From contig CM042693.1 in the NCBI GenBank assembly GCA_023614405.1, forward strand, positions 159,046,731 through 159,110,730: a stretch of 64,000 nt of DNA, read 5' to 3'. Position numbers and translations under genes: made by a program. Of the stretch, positions 47,110 through 59,861 are shown in pieces (the stretch's first letter is position 1; every line of letters begins with the position of its first letter). Below the pieces are notes generated by a model. The model saw nothing but the letters and a program-made list of their open reading frames with translations, was not told where the DNA came from and did not search any database. This DNA comes from Avena insularis. Its lineage: Eukaryota > Streptophyta > Magnoliopsida > Poales > Poaceae.

Positions 47110-47900
47110 ATGGCTAAGTCCAACTTCAACTTCAACATTTTCGCTGAGAAGGAAAAGCTTAAGAACAATGGGTCTAACTTCACCAATTGGTTCCGCAATC
47201 TAAGAATCATTCTCTCTGGCGGTCAAAAGGACTATGTCCTTGGGAAAGCGTTAGGTGACCCCCCTGCAAGCTGCTTGGTGATGAGAAAGCTGTCTATCAG
47301 TCGCGCAAAGATGATTATGGTGTGATTAAGAGCACCATGTTGTTTGCTATGGAACCGGAACTTCAAAATTGTTTTGAAGACTATCCCGGGCCCTTTGAGA
47401 TTCTCGAAGAGCTGAAAACCATGTTTCAGACTCAGGCCGTTACGAGATATGAGATCTCGAGAAGTTCTTTAAGCGCAAGATGGAGGAAGGGAGTTCCGTT
47501 AGTGAGCACGCCATTAAGATGACGGGCTACACTCAGCCTTGAGCAACTGGAATGCATGATTCGGAGGAGCTCAAGATTGACAGGTTCGCAATCACTCCCT
47601 CCCAGCTACAAAAGTTTTGTAGTGACTCATAATCAGATTGGTTCCACTGATACGATCACCGAGCTCTTCGCAAAGCTGAAGGCCGCGGAAGTGGACATCA
47701 AGAAGGATAATCATGTGTTAATGGTAAACAAGCCCACCTTTAAGAAAGGTAAGCGTGTAAAGAATCCCTTCAAGAAAGGCGGCGGCAAGCGCGTTGCCCC
47801 TGCTGAGAAGAATCTCAAGTCTGGTCCTAAACCGGACACTGAGTGCTTCTATTGCAAGGACAAGGGTCCTTTGGAAGCATATGTCCGAAGTACTTAGCGG
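47110..47900 (+). pseudogene. gag: C2 gag, broken
   Basis: ATG at 47110 opens the BARE-type Gag start (AKSNFNFNIFAEKEKLKNNG then FTNWFRNLRIIL). The frame shifts near 47270 (continuing as MLFAMEPELQ), again near 47450, and again before PSYKSFVV near 47600. The Lys-rich C-terminus (PTFKKGKRVKNPFKKGGG) leads to a zinc knuckle whose first half, CFYCKDKG, is intact. The His and last Cys are lost to substitutions and a shift at 47867-47890. It cannot make a functional nucleocapsid. Confidence 0.85.
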
Positions 47901-49410
47901 ACAAGAAGGCTGGCACCATCAAAGGTATATTTGATATACATGTTATTGATGTTTTCCTTACTAGCCCTCGTTGTAGTGCCTGGGTATTTGATACCGGTTC
48001 AGTTGCTAATATTTGTAACTCGAAACAGGAGCTACGGAATAGACGGTGGCTTGCGAGGGATGAGGTGACGATGCGCGTTGGCAACGGATCAAGAGTTGAT
48101 GTGATGGCCGTCGGCACGCTCTCCTTAGTTTTACCTTCGGTATTAGTTTTAAACCTTAATAAGTGTTATTATGTGCCTGCGTTGAGCATGAACATTATTT
48201 CTGGATCTTGTTTATTGCAAGACGGTTATTCATTTAAATCGGAGAATAATGGTTGTTCTATTTATATGAGTAACATCTTTTATGTTCATGCACCTATTGT
48301 GAATGGTTTATTTCTTCTAAATCTCGAAAGGGATGAAACACACATCCATAACATTGAGGCTAAGAGATGCAAAGTAGATAGTGATAATACTACTTATTTG
48401 TGTACATTGCGTCTAGGTCATATTGGTGTAAAGCGCATGAAGAAACTCCATTACGATGGACTTTTGGAGTCTCTTGATTTTGAATCATTTGACACATGCG
48501 AACCATGCCTCATGGGCAAGATGATCAAAACCCCATTCTCGGTATGATGGAGCGAAACAGCGGACTTGTTGGAAATCATACATACCGATGTATGCGGACC
48601 GATGAGTGTTTGACCAGCGGTGGATATCGCTATTTTCTCACTTTTACCGATGACTTAAGTAGATATGGGTATATCTATTTAATGAAACATAAATCTAAAA
48701 CGTTTGAAAAGTTCAAAGAATTTCAGAATGAAGTGGAGAACCATCGTAACAGAAAGATTAAGTTTCTACGATCCGATCGTGGAGGTGAATATTTGAGTTA
48801 TGATTTTCTCACGCATCTTAAAGCAAGTGGAATCGTTTCACAACTCATGCCACCCGGAACACCACAGCGCAATGGTGTGTCTGAACGCTGGAATCGAACC
48901 CTATTAGATATGGTCCGATCAATGATGTATCTTACTGATTTGCCGTTATCATTTTGGGGTTATGCATTAGAAACCGCTGCATTCACTTTAAATAGGGCTC
49001 CATCTAAATCCGTTGAGACGACACCGTATGAACTGTGGTTTAGTGCTAAACCTAAGTTGTCGTTTCTTAAAGTTTGGGGATGCGAAGCTTACGTCAAGAA
49101 GTTGATGCCGGACAAGCTCGAACCCAAAGCGGAGAAATGCGTCTTCATAGGATACCCTAAGGAAACTATTGGGTATACCTTCTATCATAGAACCAAAGGC
49201 AAATTGTTTGTCGCAAAGAACGGTTCCTTTCTTGAGAAGGAGTTTCTCTCGAAAGAAGTGAGTGGGAGGAAAGTAGAGCTAGACGAGGTTATTGAACCTT
49301 CTCTTGAATTGGAGAGTAGCGCAGCACCTGAAATTGTTCCAGTGCCGCCTGCACCAACAATAGAGGAAGCTAATGACAAGGATCATGAAGCTTGGACGAT
49401 CTGCTCTTGA
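47901..49410 (+). pseudogene. pol: C2 protease and integrase, broken
   Basis: The protease motif WVFDTGS is at 47981-48001 (catalytic DTG from 47990). The frame continues through the pre-integrase His/Cys finger (RLGHIGVKRMKKLH...CEPCLMGK) to a stop near 48547. The integrase core is then spread over three frames within about 100 bases: the first catalytic Asp (HTDVCGPMS, near 48580) is in one frame, while GGYRYFLTFTDD, the second Asp (LRSDRGGEY) and the Glu (GVSERWNRTL) are in the frame 48496-49410. That stretch runs through the integrase C-terminus to an acidic linker. Confidence 0.85.
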
Positions 49411-51052
49411 GCGTCGCGGTCGACAAGGTCGCGTGACCCTCCTGAGTGGTACGGCAACCCTGTCTTGACTGTCTTGCTAGTAGAAGACAGTGAACCTACG
49501 AACTATGAGGAAGCGATGATGAGCCCAGACTCTGAGAAATGGCTAGAAGCCATGAAATCCGAATTGGGATTCATGAGCGAAAACCAAGTATGGACTTTGG
49601 TGGACCCTCCTAGCGACCGAAAGGCCGTTGAGTGCAAATGGATCTTCAAGAAGAAAACGGACGCGGATGGTAATGTTACTGTCTATAAAGCACGGCTTGT
49701 TGCGAAAGGTTTTCGACAAGTTCAAGGTTGACTACGATGAGACTTTCTCTCCCGTAGCGATGTTTAAGTCCATTCGGATTTTATTAGCAATTGCTTCGTT
49801 TCATGATTATGAAATATGGAAGATGGATGTCAAGACTGCTTTCCTCAATGGCAACATTGATGAAGAGTTGTATATGATGCAACCCGAAGGTTTTGTCGAT
49901 CCTAAGGATGCTGATAAAGTATGCAAACTTCAGCGTTCCATTTATGGACTGAAGCAAGCATCTCGGAGTTGGAACCTTCGTTTTGATCAAGTGATCAAGA
50001 GCTTTGGATTTGTTCCAAATTGCTACGAAGCTTGTATCTACAAGAAAGTGAGTGCGAGCTCGGTGACGTTTCTGGTACTATATGTGGATGACATATTGAT
50101 TATTGGAAATGACATCAACATGCTTAACGATGTGAAGAGTTATTTGAACAAGTGTTTTTCAATGAAAGACCTAGGTGAAGCTGATTATATATTGGGCATC
50201 AAGATCTATAGAGATAGACAAAGACGCCTGATAGCTTTAAGCCAGAGTACATACCTAGACAAAGTTCTGAAAAGGTTCAGAATGGATAAGGCAAAGAAAG
50301 GTTCAGTGCCTATGTTGTCAGGTAAGATATTGAGCAAGGCTCAGTGTCCAGCTACGGTAAATGATAGGGAAGCTATGAGCAAAGTGCCTTATGCCTCGGC
50401 CATAGGTTCGATCATGTATGCCATGCTGTGTACTAGACCGGATGTGTCCAATGCTCTTAGTTTGACGAGATACCAAAGTGATCCAGGAATGGAACCTTTG
50501 GACAGCGTGAAGAACATCCTAAAGTACCTAAATAGGACTAAAGAAATGTTCTTAGTCTATGGGGGTGAAGAAGCTGTCGTAAAGGTTACGTCGACGCTAG
50601 TTTCGACACCGACAAGGATGATTCTAAATCTCAGACGATCGTGTATATTTTGAATGGAGGAGCTGGAGAAGCTGCAAGCAAAGCGTGATCGCGGGATCTG
50701 ATGAGAAGCGGAATACATGGCGGCTGCAGAAGCGTCAAGTGAAGGAGTTTGGATCAGAAACTTCATCACTGAGCTTGGCGTGGTTCCAAGTGCATTGGAC
50801 CCACTGGAGATATTGTGTGACAACACTGGCGCCATAGCACTCGCTAAGGAACCAAGATATCATCCAAAGACCAAGCATATCAACCGCAAGTTTCATATAA
50901 TCCGAGATTATATAGCAGATGGAGATCTGAAGATTAGCAAAGTACATATAGATCTGAATGTCGCAGATCCATTGACTAAACCTCTTCCACGTGTAAAACA
51001 TGATCAGCACCTCAGTGCCATGGGTGTGAGATTGTTGCCAAATGTAAACTAG
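49411..51052 (+). pseudogene. pol: C2 reverse transcriptase and RNase H, broken
   Basis: 49465-49731 covers the RT start (EKWLEAMKSELGFM...KARLVAKGFRQV). A shift near 49728 passes to 49740-50560 with DVKTAFLNG, YGLKQASRSWN and the catalytic YVDDI. RNase H starts in a third frame near 50580, shifts again around 50650-50720, and resumes at 50717 with MAAAEASSEGVWI, the CDN motif and the ADPLTKPLP end, stopping at 51052. No single frame spans the enzyme. Confidence 0.85.
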
Positions 51053-51068
51053 ATTATTGACTCTAGTG

Positions 51069-51080
51069 CAAGTGGGAGAC
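51069..51080 (+). other. C2 polypurine tract
   Basis: CAAGTGGGAGAC directly precedes the 3' LTR. The same tract precedes the C3 3' LTR on the minus strand. Confidence 0.85.
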
Positions 51081-52799
51081 TGTTGGAATTATGCCCTAGA
51101 GGCAATAATAAAGATGTTATTATTATAATTCTTGTTCATGATAAAGTTTATATTCCATGCTAGAATTGTATTAAGCGGAAACTTTAATACTTGTGTGGTT
51201 TGTGAACAACACCGTGTCCCTAGTATGCCTCTATGGACTAGCTCATTGATCAATGATGGTTAAGGTTTCCTAACCATAGACATGAGTTGTCAATTGATAA
51301 TGAGATCATATCATTGGGAGAATGGTATGGTGGACAGAACCAAACTAAGCAAAGCAATTAGATCGTGTCATCGTGTTCGTCTTTGCGAAGCTTTTCTTAT
51401 GTCAAATATTGTATTCCTTAGACCATGAGATAATACAACTCCCTGGTATCGGAAGAAAGCTTTGAGGTCATCAAACGTCATCCTATGAGAGGGTGATCAT
51501 AAAGGTGTCTCTCAGGTGATCGGAAAGTATCTGTTGGGTTGTATGTATCGAGATGGAATTTGTCCCTCCCAAGTCGGAGAGATATACTTCAGGCCCACTC
51601 GATAATCGATATCAACACTTCTTGCAAGCATGTGGTTAAGGAGTTAATCACAAAGTGATACCGGATTACGGAACGAGTAAAGTACTTGCTGTGAACGAGA
51701 TTGAACTAGGTATGATTGCAAGACGATCGAATCTCGGGCAAGTAAAATATCGCGAGATGAAGGGAATATATATATGGGATTGATTGAATCCTGGCATCAT
51801 GGTTCATCCGATATGATCATCGATGAATGTGTGGGAGTCAATATGGGTTTCCAGACCCCGCTGTTGATTATTGATAGAAGATCATGTCTGCATATTCTGG
51901 AACCCGCAGGGTCACACACTTAACGTGTATCGACGCTAGGATAGATTGGATAATTGGTTTATGAGTTTTTGTTCGGAGTCTCGGATGGGATCCGGGACAT
52001 CACGAGAGGTTCCGGAATGGTCCGGAGAATAAGATTCATATAAGGCAGTGCAGTTTTTGGAGTTCGGAATTGTTCCGGGTTAATCGGTATTGTACCGGAA
52101 GCTTCTAGAACCTTCCGGAAGGGGACCAACGTGGCCCCACCTTACGGGAGGGGGAATGGGCCTATGAGGGAGTGCCCTGGCCGCATTGCACCAGGGGCAC
52201 AAGGCCCCATAGGGCCCAGCCGGCCAAGAGAGGTTTAAACTCTAGATAGAGCTTCTAGAAGGGGGGTTTCCTTGCCCCCCACTCTTCCTCCTTGGGGCCG
52301 CCGGCCTTGGCTTGGGGGAGGGGCTAGGGCTGCGCCCACCCCTCTATATATAGAGGGCTTGGGGCGCACCAACCCCCTACACCTTCCCCTCCAACCCTAG
52401 CCGCCCTGCTGCCCTCCTCTCTCCCTCCCGACTGCTTGTAGGCGAAGCCCTGCTGCAGAAATTCTACACCAATTACACCGCGCCGTCACGTTGTAGATCC
52501 AACCCATCTCTCCACCATACTTGCTGGACCAAGGAAGGAGGAGACGTCGAGGTGCTGCACGTGTGCAACTCACGGAGGCACCGCCACTTGTGGTGCTAGA
52601 TCGGATCGGATCGCGAGGTGGATAAGCGAGTACGACTACATCACCCACGTTCCGACGAACATTCCGCTGTGCGAATCTTCAAGGGTATGAAGATCTAATC
52701 CAATCTCTCTCGTTGTTTGCATCTCCTAGATTAGATCTTGGCTTTCCCTCTGTTCACATCCGTAGAAAATTTTGATTTACTATGCCGCGAAACCCTTCA
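51081..52799 (+). mobile_element. C2 3' LTR (1719 bp)
   Basis: It is collinear with the 5' LTR. Its G/C homopolymers are consistently longer and it retains the segment ACCAAGGAAGGAGGAGACG missing from the 5' copy. Confidence 0.95.
52340..52357 (+). promoter_or_regulatory. C2 3' LTR TATA palindrome
   Basis: CCCTCTATATATAGAGGG, as in the 5' LTR. Confidence 0.65.
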
Positions 52800-54995
52800 A
52801 ACACCCACCCCCCTCTGTCCCTTAGCACGACCAGGACCCTCTATCCCACTTCTCCACCGCCTCCCTTGCCCAATGGCTGGCCAGCACCCCTTTCCCAAGC
52901 TCCCCCATGCACCTAGTGCACCATGGACCCATCTAGCTTGGTTTATAAGGCCCCAGGCTAGTACAACTCTCCCCTGCCCTCTCATTTGCCCCCAACCACC
53001 CTCAGTCGCTCCCCAGAGCTTCCACTCCCTCCCCAATGCCCTTCTCTACTCAAGGAAGAGGAAGAAAAGAGCTTCGGCCAAAACCATTCCCGCAAGCACC
53101 ACTCCCTCCTCCCTCCACCTCTCTCTTTGCATGCCACCTAGCAATGCTCCCCTCCCTCTGATCTATCTAACCATGTCCTTGTTCGTGCCCAGGACTCCCT
53201 ATAGCGTCGTCTAGGACGAGCTCCGGTAAGCTAGGCTCGGGCTCCGCCACGCGAGCTCCCTCCCGACGACGAACCACCTCGTGCCACCCCTCTCCGGAGT
53301 CGCCGTCATCGACCGCGTCGCCCCGTCGCCTCCACAGTCTCCTGAGCCCTCGGTGAGCCTCCCCCACCTCCGTCTCACCCTCTGCTAGGGTTTCTCCCCA
53401 TGGACCCCGTCGGGAGGTAGACGGCGAGCCCTGGCCGTCGATCTGGATCTAATCCAGTGTCCAGGAGCTCCCGTACCCCTTCGCCTAGGGCTAGGCTGGA
53501 GCCTCCTCCCCATCCCATCTCCTCTCTAGATCTGGCCTGTTGACCGCCCAGCTCTCCACCTTTTCCTTTTCTGATTTTCAGATCTATATCTAGCCAATCA
53601 CTTCAAATTCAAACAAAAATGCAAAACGCCACCAAATATTCATATCCCAATTTTTCCAAATACCTGGTTGTATTCTCTAGCAGGCAGACCCAGATCTGGA
53701 CCAAAATGTTGTTTAAATTAAAATGATAAATTTTCTCTTCGGATCTGTCCAGAACACTAAACTAATTCTTCAGAAAGTTTTACCCCAAATGGAGTAAATC
53801 CAATTTGTAAAGAAAGGAAGCACTCATACCTTTCATGCCCCACTGGCCCACCCTAGTTTGCATCCTAGTTTGACCCTAATAAAAATATCAAAAACAAAGC
53901 CTTTCTGGATCTAGGAAATTCCCTAGGTCAAACCACATGAGGTTTTGACCCAAATCTAACTCCTAGTAAACACACATAACCATATCTTCCAAAATCCGGC
54001 AGCCCATATTTTTATGAGCCTTTGTTGAATTTTGGTGAATTAAACTATTTTGTGCATAGTGTATTCACTAATAAAAACATTACAGTAGCTCTGTAAACCC
54101 AAAAATGTTGATTCCAATTTCTACAGAAAGGTATTCTCAATACCTATCCTGTATCCTTAGAATCACCAAAAAAATATTGTCCAGTACTGTCTTTGGGAAT
54201 TTCTCAAGGGCATTCTGGTAATTGTCTTGAGGTAATTCCAACTCCTTATGTTTCAGTCCACCCAATGCTACCTTTTAACCCATGGAAATAATTTTTGGAA
54301 CTCCAGAGAAGTTCTGGTGAATTGTTTCCTTAAAATAGGGTTTATTCCACTACAAAACCCATTATAAATCAAGGGAAATTGATAAAATAGTGAAACCACT
54401 TTTGTTGGTTTTATTTTATCAATACCTATCTGATGGTATCATACAAATCAAGCCCTTGGTCAAAACCCCCTCTCTTAGGTAGTTCCTTGATTGCAAATCC
54501 AAAGGGATTCTTTCCCTAAATGTCCCCAAATCTCCTTCCAATTCAATCACATCAAACCTCCAACATCCTACAGATCGATATCTTGTAGTTATCCTTTACT
54601 TGCTGTATGGTTTGATGCTTGTATGTCTTGTATTGATTGGTGTATTGTTGGTTTGCATGTATGCTCGATAACTGTGATAGTTACGATTGTGTGACACCGA
54701 GAAGAAGGAAGCATCGGGGTTATCTTTATTATTATTGTATCGGTATTCTGGTTATCTAACGCCGTCAAGGGACTTCTCGCTGGTCACAGGAAAATCACCA
54801 TTCTTGAACTCCTATATTCACCTACTTCTTTTTATCAGTTGTTTTATATCTCGTTTATGAATTGCATGATCAAAGGCATGGTTTGATTCAAATAAACAGA
54901 CGTGAGTAACTTGGCTCCTCCAAGTTATGAATGAGTGTCCATTGGACACCTACCCTATTTACACCTACTTTTACCCCTTAGAACGAGGTTAAGAT
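52800..54995 (+). mobile_element. S1 middle segment
   Basis: Continuation of the S1 LTR between C2 and C3. A C-rich start (52800-53560) passes into AT-rich DNA. ORFs in the C-rich part (such as 52738-53214, which begins inside the C2 LTR) look like by-products of base composition. It ends with AAGAT (54991-54995), the C3 target. Confidence 0.7.
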
Positions 54996-56870
54996 TGTAG
55001 GGGTTCGTAGCATGGAAAAAAATATACCACATGCACACAAACAAGCCAAGATCTATCTACTAGATTGTAGCAACGAGTCGATAGAAGCACTCACCCTCGA
55101 AGATTCCAAAGCGGTTAACGAGAGCAGATTCTCGTGGGTGATGTAGTCATACACTTGCCGAGCTCAAGATCACGTAGACGATCCTTCTGGCGCTGCGTTC
55201 CAGCAGCGCTTCCGCAGTCGGTCACACGTTTGGTACTCGATGAAGACCTTCCTCTCCCATGTTCCAGCAGGCAGCGGAGGTTGTAGTTCTCCCCTCGTGA
55301 TTCCGGCAGCACGACGGCGTGGTGTCAGAAGTAGAGGGAAGATCCCGCAGGGCTTCTCCTAAGCCGGTGCGAGTTATGGTGGATTAGGGTTTCCCGAAGA
55401 TCTAGGTATTAGATGACCGGGAGGAGGAGGAGGTGTTGGCGGCGGCTAGCGGGGAGGCGGCACGGCGGCGGCGTCGGATCGGCGGCAGGGCTTCGGCGGC
55501 GGCTCGTGTGCGGGGAGAGGGGCTAGGGCTTGTATGCTTTGGGTAGCCCTCCCCCTCTATTTATGAGAGGAGGGCCGCCTTGGGAGGGGTGGGTTTGAAT
55601 CCAAACCCAAACCCAAGTTGGATTGAAAGAAGGACTTGTTTCTTCTCCCACTAGGAAACCATTGTTCCAGTTTGACTTTTCAAACTCCCGTTTGACTTTC
55701 AATTTAGAGCTTTAATTCTCTCTTACAAATGCACACACCATGTGACCTAGGATATGATCCAATCATTTCACTTACCCATGACACATTCATGGACCATTCT
55801 CCTTTTGGACCGGTGAACCTTCTAGACCCTTCTAGAACCTCTCCGATGAAAACATCGGAAATTTTCCCGAACTCCGAAATAGGACTTTCCTTATATGAAT
55901 ATTATTCTCCGGACCATTCCAGATCTCCTCGTGATATCCCGGATCTCATCCGAGACTCCGAACAACATTCAGTATCCCTACTAACATTCCATATCTACTA
56001 AACAACATTGAATCCTTAAGTGTGTCTCCCTATGGTTCGTGAATTATGCGGACATGACCAAGACACTTCTCCGATCAATAACCAATAGAGGAATATGGAA
56101 ATTCATATGCCTCCCACATATTTCTACGATTACTTTGCGATCGAATGAACCACTTACATACGATACCAATTTCCTTTTGTCTCACGATAGTTTACTTATC
56201 TGAGGTTTTGATCGTCGGTATCTTTGCATACCTAGTTCAACCTCGTTACCGATAAGTAATCTTTTTTCGTTCCCGTGATATGTGATCCCTTGTGAACTAG
56301 TCACATGCTTGCAAGATAATTGGATGACATTCCACCGAGAGGGCCCAGAGTATATCTATCCGTCATATGGATGGACAAATCCCACTCTTGATCCATGTGC
56401 CTCAATCCATACTTTGAACACTCAATGCCACCTTTATAGCCACCCAGTTACGGTGTGGTGTTTGATGTTATCAAAGCATCCTTCCGGTGATGGTGATTAA
56501 CATGATATCATGGTCGAAGGAATTAGGTTACTATGTATCAGAAAGCTTATAGCAAACAAACTATTGAAATGACTTGATCTTAATGCTACGCTTATCTATA
56601 GGAGTATGTCCATCATACCATTCTCCTAATGATATGATCTTGTTATTAATAACATATCAATGTTCATGATCGAGAAACCACGATCATCTATTAATCAACA
56701 AGCTAGTATTATAAAGAGGCTTTACTAGGGACTCTAATTTAGTTTACAAATCACACAAGTATTAATGTTTCCGGTTAATACCACTATAGCATGAATGTAA
56801 ACATTTATCATAAACACGAAGATATAATAATAACCACTTTTATTATTAACTCTAGGGAATATCTCCAACA
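54996..56870 (-). mobile_element. C3 3' LTR, complete (1875 bp)
   Basis: On the minus strand it starts TGTTGGAGATATTCCCTAG and ends ...ACGAACCCCTACA. It includes a GGC-rich block (55425-55520). Confidence 0.95.
55557..55564 (-). promoter_or_regulatory. C3 3' LTR TATA box
   Basis: The minus strand reads ATAAATAG within CTCATAAATAGAGG, followed by a GC-rich transcribed-type region, in the position expected for a BARE-type promoter. Confidence 0.55.
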
Positions 56871-56882
56871 GTCTCCCACTTG
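56871..56882 (-). other. C3 polypurine tract
   Basis: The minus strand reads CAAGTGGGAGAC immediately before the 3' LTR start, identical to C2. Confidence 0.85.
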
Positions 56883-56904
56883 TACTAGAGTCAACTAATC
56901 TATA

Positions 56905-58374
56905 TTACATGGTAATATACCGAACACCCATGGCGGTTTGGTGCTGGTCATGTTTTGCCCTCGAGAGAGGTTTAGTCAACGGATCTGCCACATTCAGATC
57001 TGTGTGTACTTTGCAAATCTTTATGTCACCATCTTGTACATGCTCTCGAATAGCGTGAAAATGTAGCTTGATGTGCTTTAGCTTCTTGTATGACCTTGGT
57101 TCTTGCGAATTGGCTATGGCACCCATGTTATCACAGTAGATAGACATTGGGTCCGACGCACTTGGAACCACACCGAGCTCTGTAATGAACTCCTTCATCC
57201 ATATCGCCTCTTGTGAAGCCTCTGAAGCAGCTATGTATTCCAATTCAGTTGAAGATCTCGCCACGACACTTTGCTTTGCACTCCTCCAGCTAACTGCTGC
57301 ACCATTCAAAGTAAATACATATCCAGATTGACATTTAGAATCATCCGGATCGGTGTTCGAACTAGCATCGGTGTAACCATTAACAACAAGTTGTTCATCA
57401 CCTCCATAAGAAAGAAACATATCCTTAGTTCTTCTCAAGTACTTAAGGATGTTTTTGACCGCTGTCCAATGATCCACTCCTGGATCACTTTGATATCTGC
57501 TAGTCAAACTAACAACATATGCAATGTCAGGTATAGTACATAGCATGGCATACATAAGAGATCCTATGGCTGGGGCATAGGGAGTCTTACTCATCCTTTC
57601 TCTATCTTCTGCCGTTGCAGGACTTTGAGTTTTACTCAAGGTCGTATTGGGCAACATGGGGAAGAACCCTTTCTTTCTATCTTCCATTCCGAACCTCTTT
57701 AGAACTTTGTCCAAATATGTACTTTGTGACAATGATATTAGGTGTCTCGATCTATCTCTATAAATCTTTATGCCTAATATGTAAGCTTCTTCGCCAAGAT
57801 CTTTCATTGAAAAACTATTATTCAAATAATTCTTGACACTATTAAGAAGGTCTACATCATTGCCAATCAATAATATGTCATCTACATATAGTATTAAGAA
57901 TGCTACAGAGCTCCCACTCACTTTCTTGTAAATACAAGCTTCTCCATAAGTTTGTATAAAACCAAAACTTTTGATTACCTTATCAAAATGTTGATTCCAA
58001 CTTCGGGATGCTTGCTTCAATCCATATATGGACCGTTGAAGTTTGCATACCTTGTTAGCATCTTTAGGATCGACAAAACCTTTGGGTTGCATCATATACA
58101 ACTCTTCATCAATGTCTCCATTGAGGAACGCCGTTTTGACATCCATCTGCCATATCTCATAATCATAATATGCAGCGATTGCTAACATAATCCTCATAGA
58201 TTTTAGCTTCGCTACTGGTGAGAAAGTCTCATCGTATTCAACGCCTTGAATTTGTCGAAAACCTTTTGCGACAAGTCGAGACTTATAGATAGTAACATTA
58301 CCATCAACATATGTTTTCTTCTTGAAAATCCATTTGTTCTCGACAGCCTTTCGGCCATCCGGTAAGTCCACCAA
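56905..58374 (-). CDS. pol: C3 reverse transcriptase-RNase H (489 codons, intact domains)
   Basis: The open frame holds a whole copia RT and RNase H. RT: KWIFKKK near residue 14, RLVAKGFRQ at 33-41, catalytic Asp78 in DVKTAF, YGLKQASRSW at 117-126 and YVDD at 163-166. RNase H: Asp336 in GYTDAS, Glu377 in STELEY, Asp415 in YCDN, and the terminal VADPLTKPLSRAKHD. It is the C-terminal part of a polyprotein, and the Met used here lies just after a TAA (about 58384). That stop, where relatives have Gln (ENQVWTL), separates it from the integrase-linker frame in the same phase. Without gag and protease it cannot act on its own. It might still encode enzyme if translated, but no promoter directs it specifically. 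Confidence 0.85.
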   Translation of the reverse strand: MVDLPDGRKAVENKWIFKKKTYVDGNVTIYKSRLVAKGFRQIQGVEYDETFSPVAKLKSMRIMLAIAAYYDYEIWQMDVKTAFLNGDIDEELYMMQPKGFVDPKDANKVCKLQRSIYGLKQASRSWNQHFDKVIKSFGFIQTYGEACIYKKVSGSSVAFLILYVDDILLIGNDVDLLNSVKNYLNNSFSMKDLGEEAYILGIKIYRDRSRHLISLSQSTYLDKVLKRFGMEDRKKGFFPMLPNTTLSKTQSPATAEDRERMSKTPYAPAIGSLMYAMLCTIPDIAYVVSLTSRYQSDPGVDHWTAVKNILKYLRRTKDMFLSYGGDEQLVVNGYTDASSNTDPDDSKCQSGYVFTLNGAAVSWRSAKQSVVARSSTELEYIAASEASQEAIWMKEFITELGVVPSASDPMSIYCDNMGAIANSQEPRSYKKLKHIKLHFHAIREHVQDGDIKICKVHTDLNVADPLTKPLSRAKHDQHQTAMGVRYITM

Positions 58375-58383
58375 AGTCCATAC

Positions 58384-59860
58384 TTAGTTTTCATACATGG
58401 ATCCAATCTCGGATTTCATGGCTTCTTTCCATTTATTGGAATTTGGGCTCATCATCGGTTCCTCATATGTCGCAGGGTCATCGGTGTTGTCCACCAACAT
58501 GACACTCATAATGGGATCATGCCAATCAGGAGTGGTACGAGTTCTCGTTGACCTGCGAGGTTCCATAGTAACTTTAGCTAAAGTTTCATGATCAACATCA
58601 TTAGCTTCCTCTATTATTGGTGCAGGCGCCACAGGAACTACTTCTGGTGCTGCGCTACTCACAAGTTCGAGAGAAGTTTCAACAACCCCGTCGAGTTCTA
58701 ATTTCCTTCCAGTCACTTCTTTCGAGAGAAACTCCTTCTCTAGAAAGGATCCATTCTTGGCAACGAAGATTTTTCCCTCGGATCTATGATAGAAGGTATA
58801 CCCAATAGTTTACTTCAGGTATCCTATGAAGACGCATTTTTCCGTTTTGGGTTCAAGCTTGTCTGGCTGTAACTTCTTTACATAAGCTTCGCAACCCCAA
58901 ACTTTAAGAAACGACAATTTAGGTTTCTTCCCAAACCAAAATTCATACGGTGTCATTTCAAAGGATTTAGATGGTGCCCTATTTAAAGTGAATGCGGCTG
59001 TTTCTAATGCATAACCCCAAAACGATAGCGGTAAATCTGTAAGTGACATCATATAACGAACCATATCTAAGAGAGTTCGATTACGATGTTCGGACACACC
59101 ATTATGTTGTGGTCTTCCCGGCGGTGTCAATTGTGAAAGTATTCTACATTTTTTCAAATGCTCGCCAAACTCGTAACTTAGATATTCACCTCCATGATCA
59201 GATCGTAGAAATTTAATCTTCTTGTTACGTTGATTCTCTACCTCACTTTGAAATTCCTTAAACTTCTCGAAAGTTTCGGACTTATGTTTCATGAAATAGA
59301 CATACCCATATCTCCTCAAGTCATCCATGAAGGTAAGAACATAACGATAACCACCGCGCGATGCTACACTCATTGGGCCACACACATCGGTATGTATGAT
59401 TTCCAATAAGTCCGTAGCTCGCTCCATCATACCAGAAAATGGAGTCTTAGTCATTTTACCCATCAGACATGATTCGCATCTTTCAAGTGATTCGAAATCA
59501 AGTGATTCAAGAAGTCCATCGGAATGGAGTTTCTTCATACGCTTCACTCCAGTATGACCAAGACGACAGTGCCACATAGAGGTTGAGTTATCCCTCAATT
59601 TCAAACGTTTAGCTTCAATGTTATTAATGTGTGTATTTCCACAATCGAGATTCAATAAGAATAGACCATCTATCAAAGGTGCATGTGCATAAAACATATT
59701 ACTCATATAAATCTAACAACCATTATTCTCGGATTTAAACAAGTAACCATCTTGCAATAAACATGATCCAGATATAATGTTCATGCTCAACGCAGGCACC
59801 AAATAACAACTATTTAAGTATAAAACTAATCCCGATGGTAGATGAAGAGGTAGCGTGCCG
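58384..59860 (-). pseudogene. pol: C3 protease end, integrase and linker, three stop codons
   Basis: It is in the same phase as the RT frame. From the deletion edge near 59860 the last part of protease is readable (ALSMNIISGSCLLQDGY), with a TAG at 59713-59715. Next come the His/Cys finger (CRLGHTGVKRMKKLH...CESCLMGK), integrase catalytic Asp (HTDVCGPMS), second Asp (LRSDHGGEY) and Glu (NGVSEHRNRTLLD). The block ends at TAA 58810-58812, where relatives have a sense codon (GYPKET). A linker (58384-58716, rich in Glu, Ala and Pro) reaches the third stop. One in-frame stop between each block and no frameshift points to mild decay. Confidence 0.85.
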
Positions 59861-59861
59861 A

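Larger units (their letters stand above)
44199..52799 (+). mobile_element. C2: copia retrotransposon of the Angela/BARE/WIS group, heavily frameshifted
   Basis: LTRs at 44199-45884 and 51081-52799 begin TGTTGGAATTATGCCCTAG, the start shared by BARE-1, WIS and Angela. Flanks are AAAAC and AACAC, a duplication with one mismatch. The leader is 1.2 kb and is followed by gag, protease, integrase, RT and RNase H in copia order, each split over two or three frames. Its protein fragments are close to those of C3. It sits in the S1 LTR in plus orientation. Confidence 0.9.

Noticed and set aside
52738..53214. 158-codon Pro-rich ORF
   Set aside because: It crosses the C2/S1 boundary, so it cannot be an old gene, and its composition simply reflects C-rich DNA.
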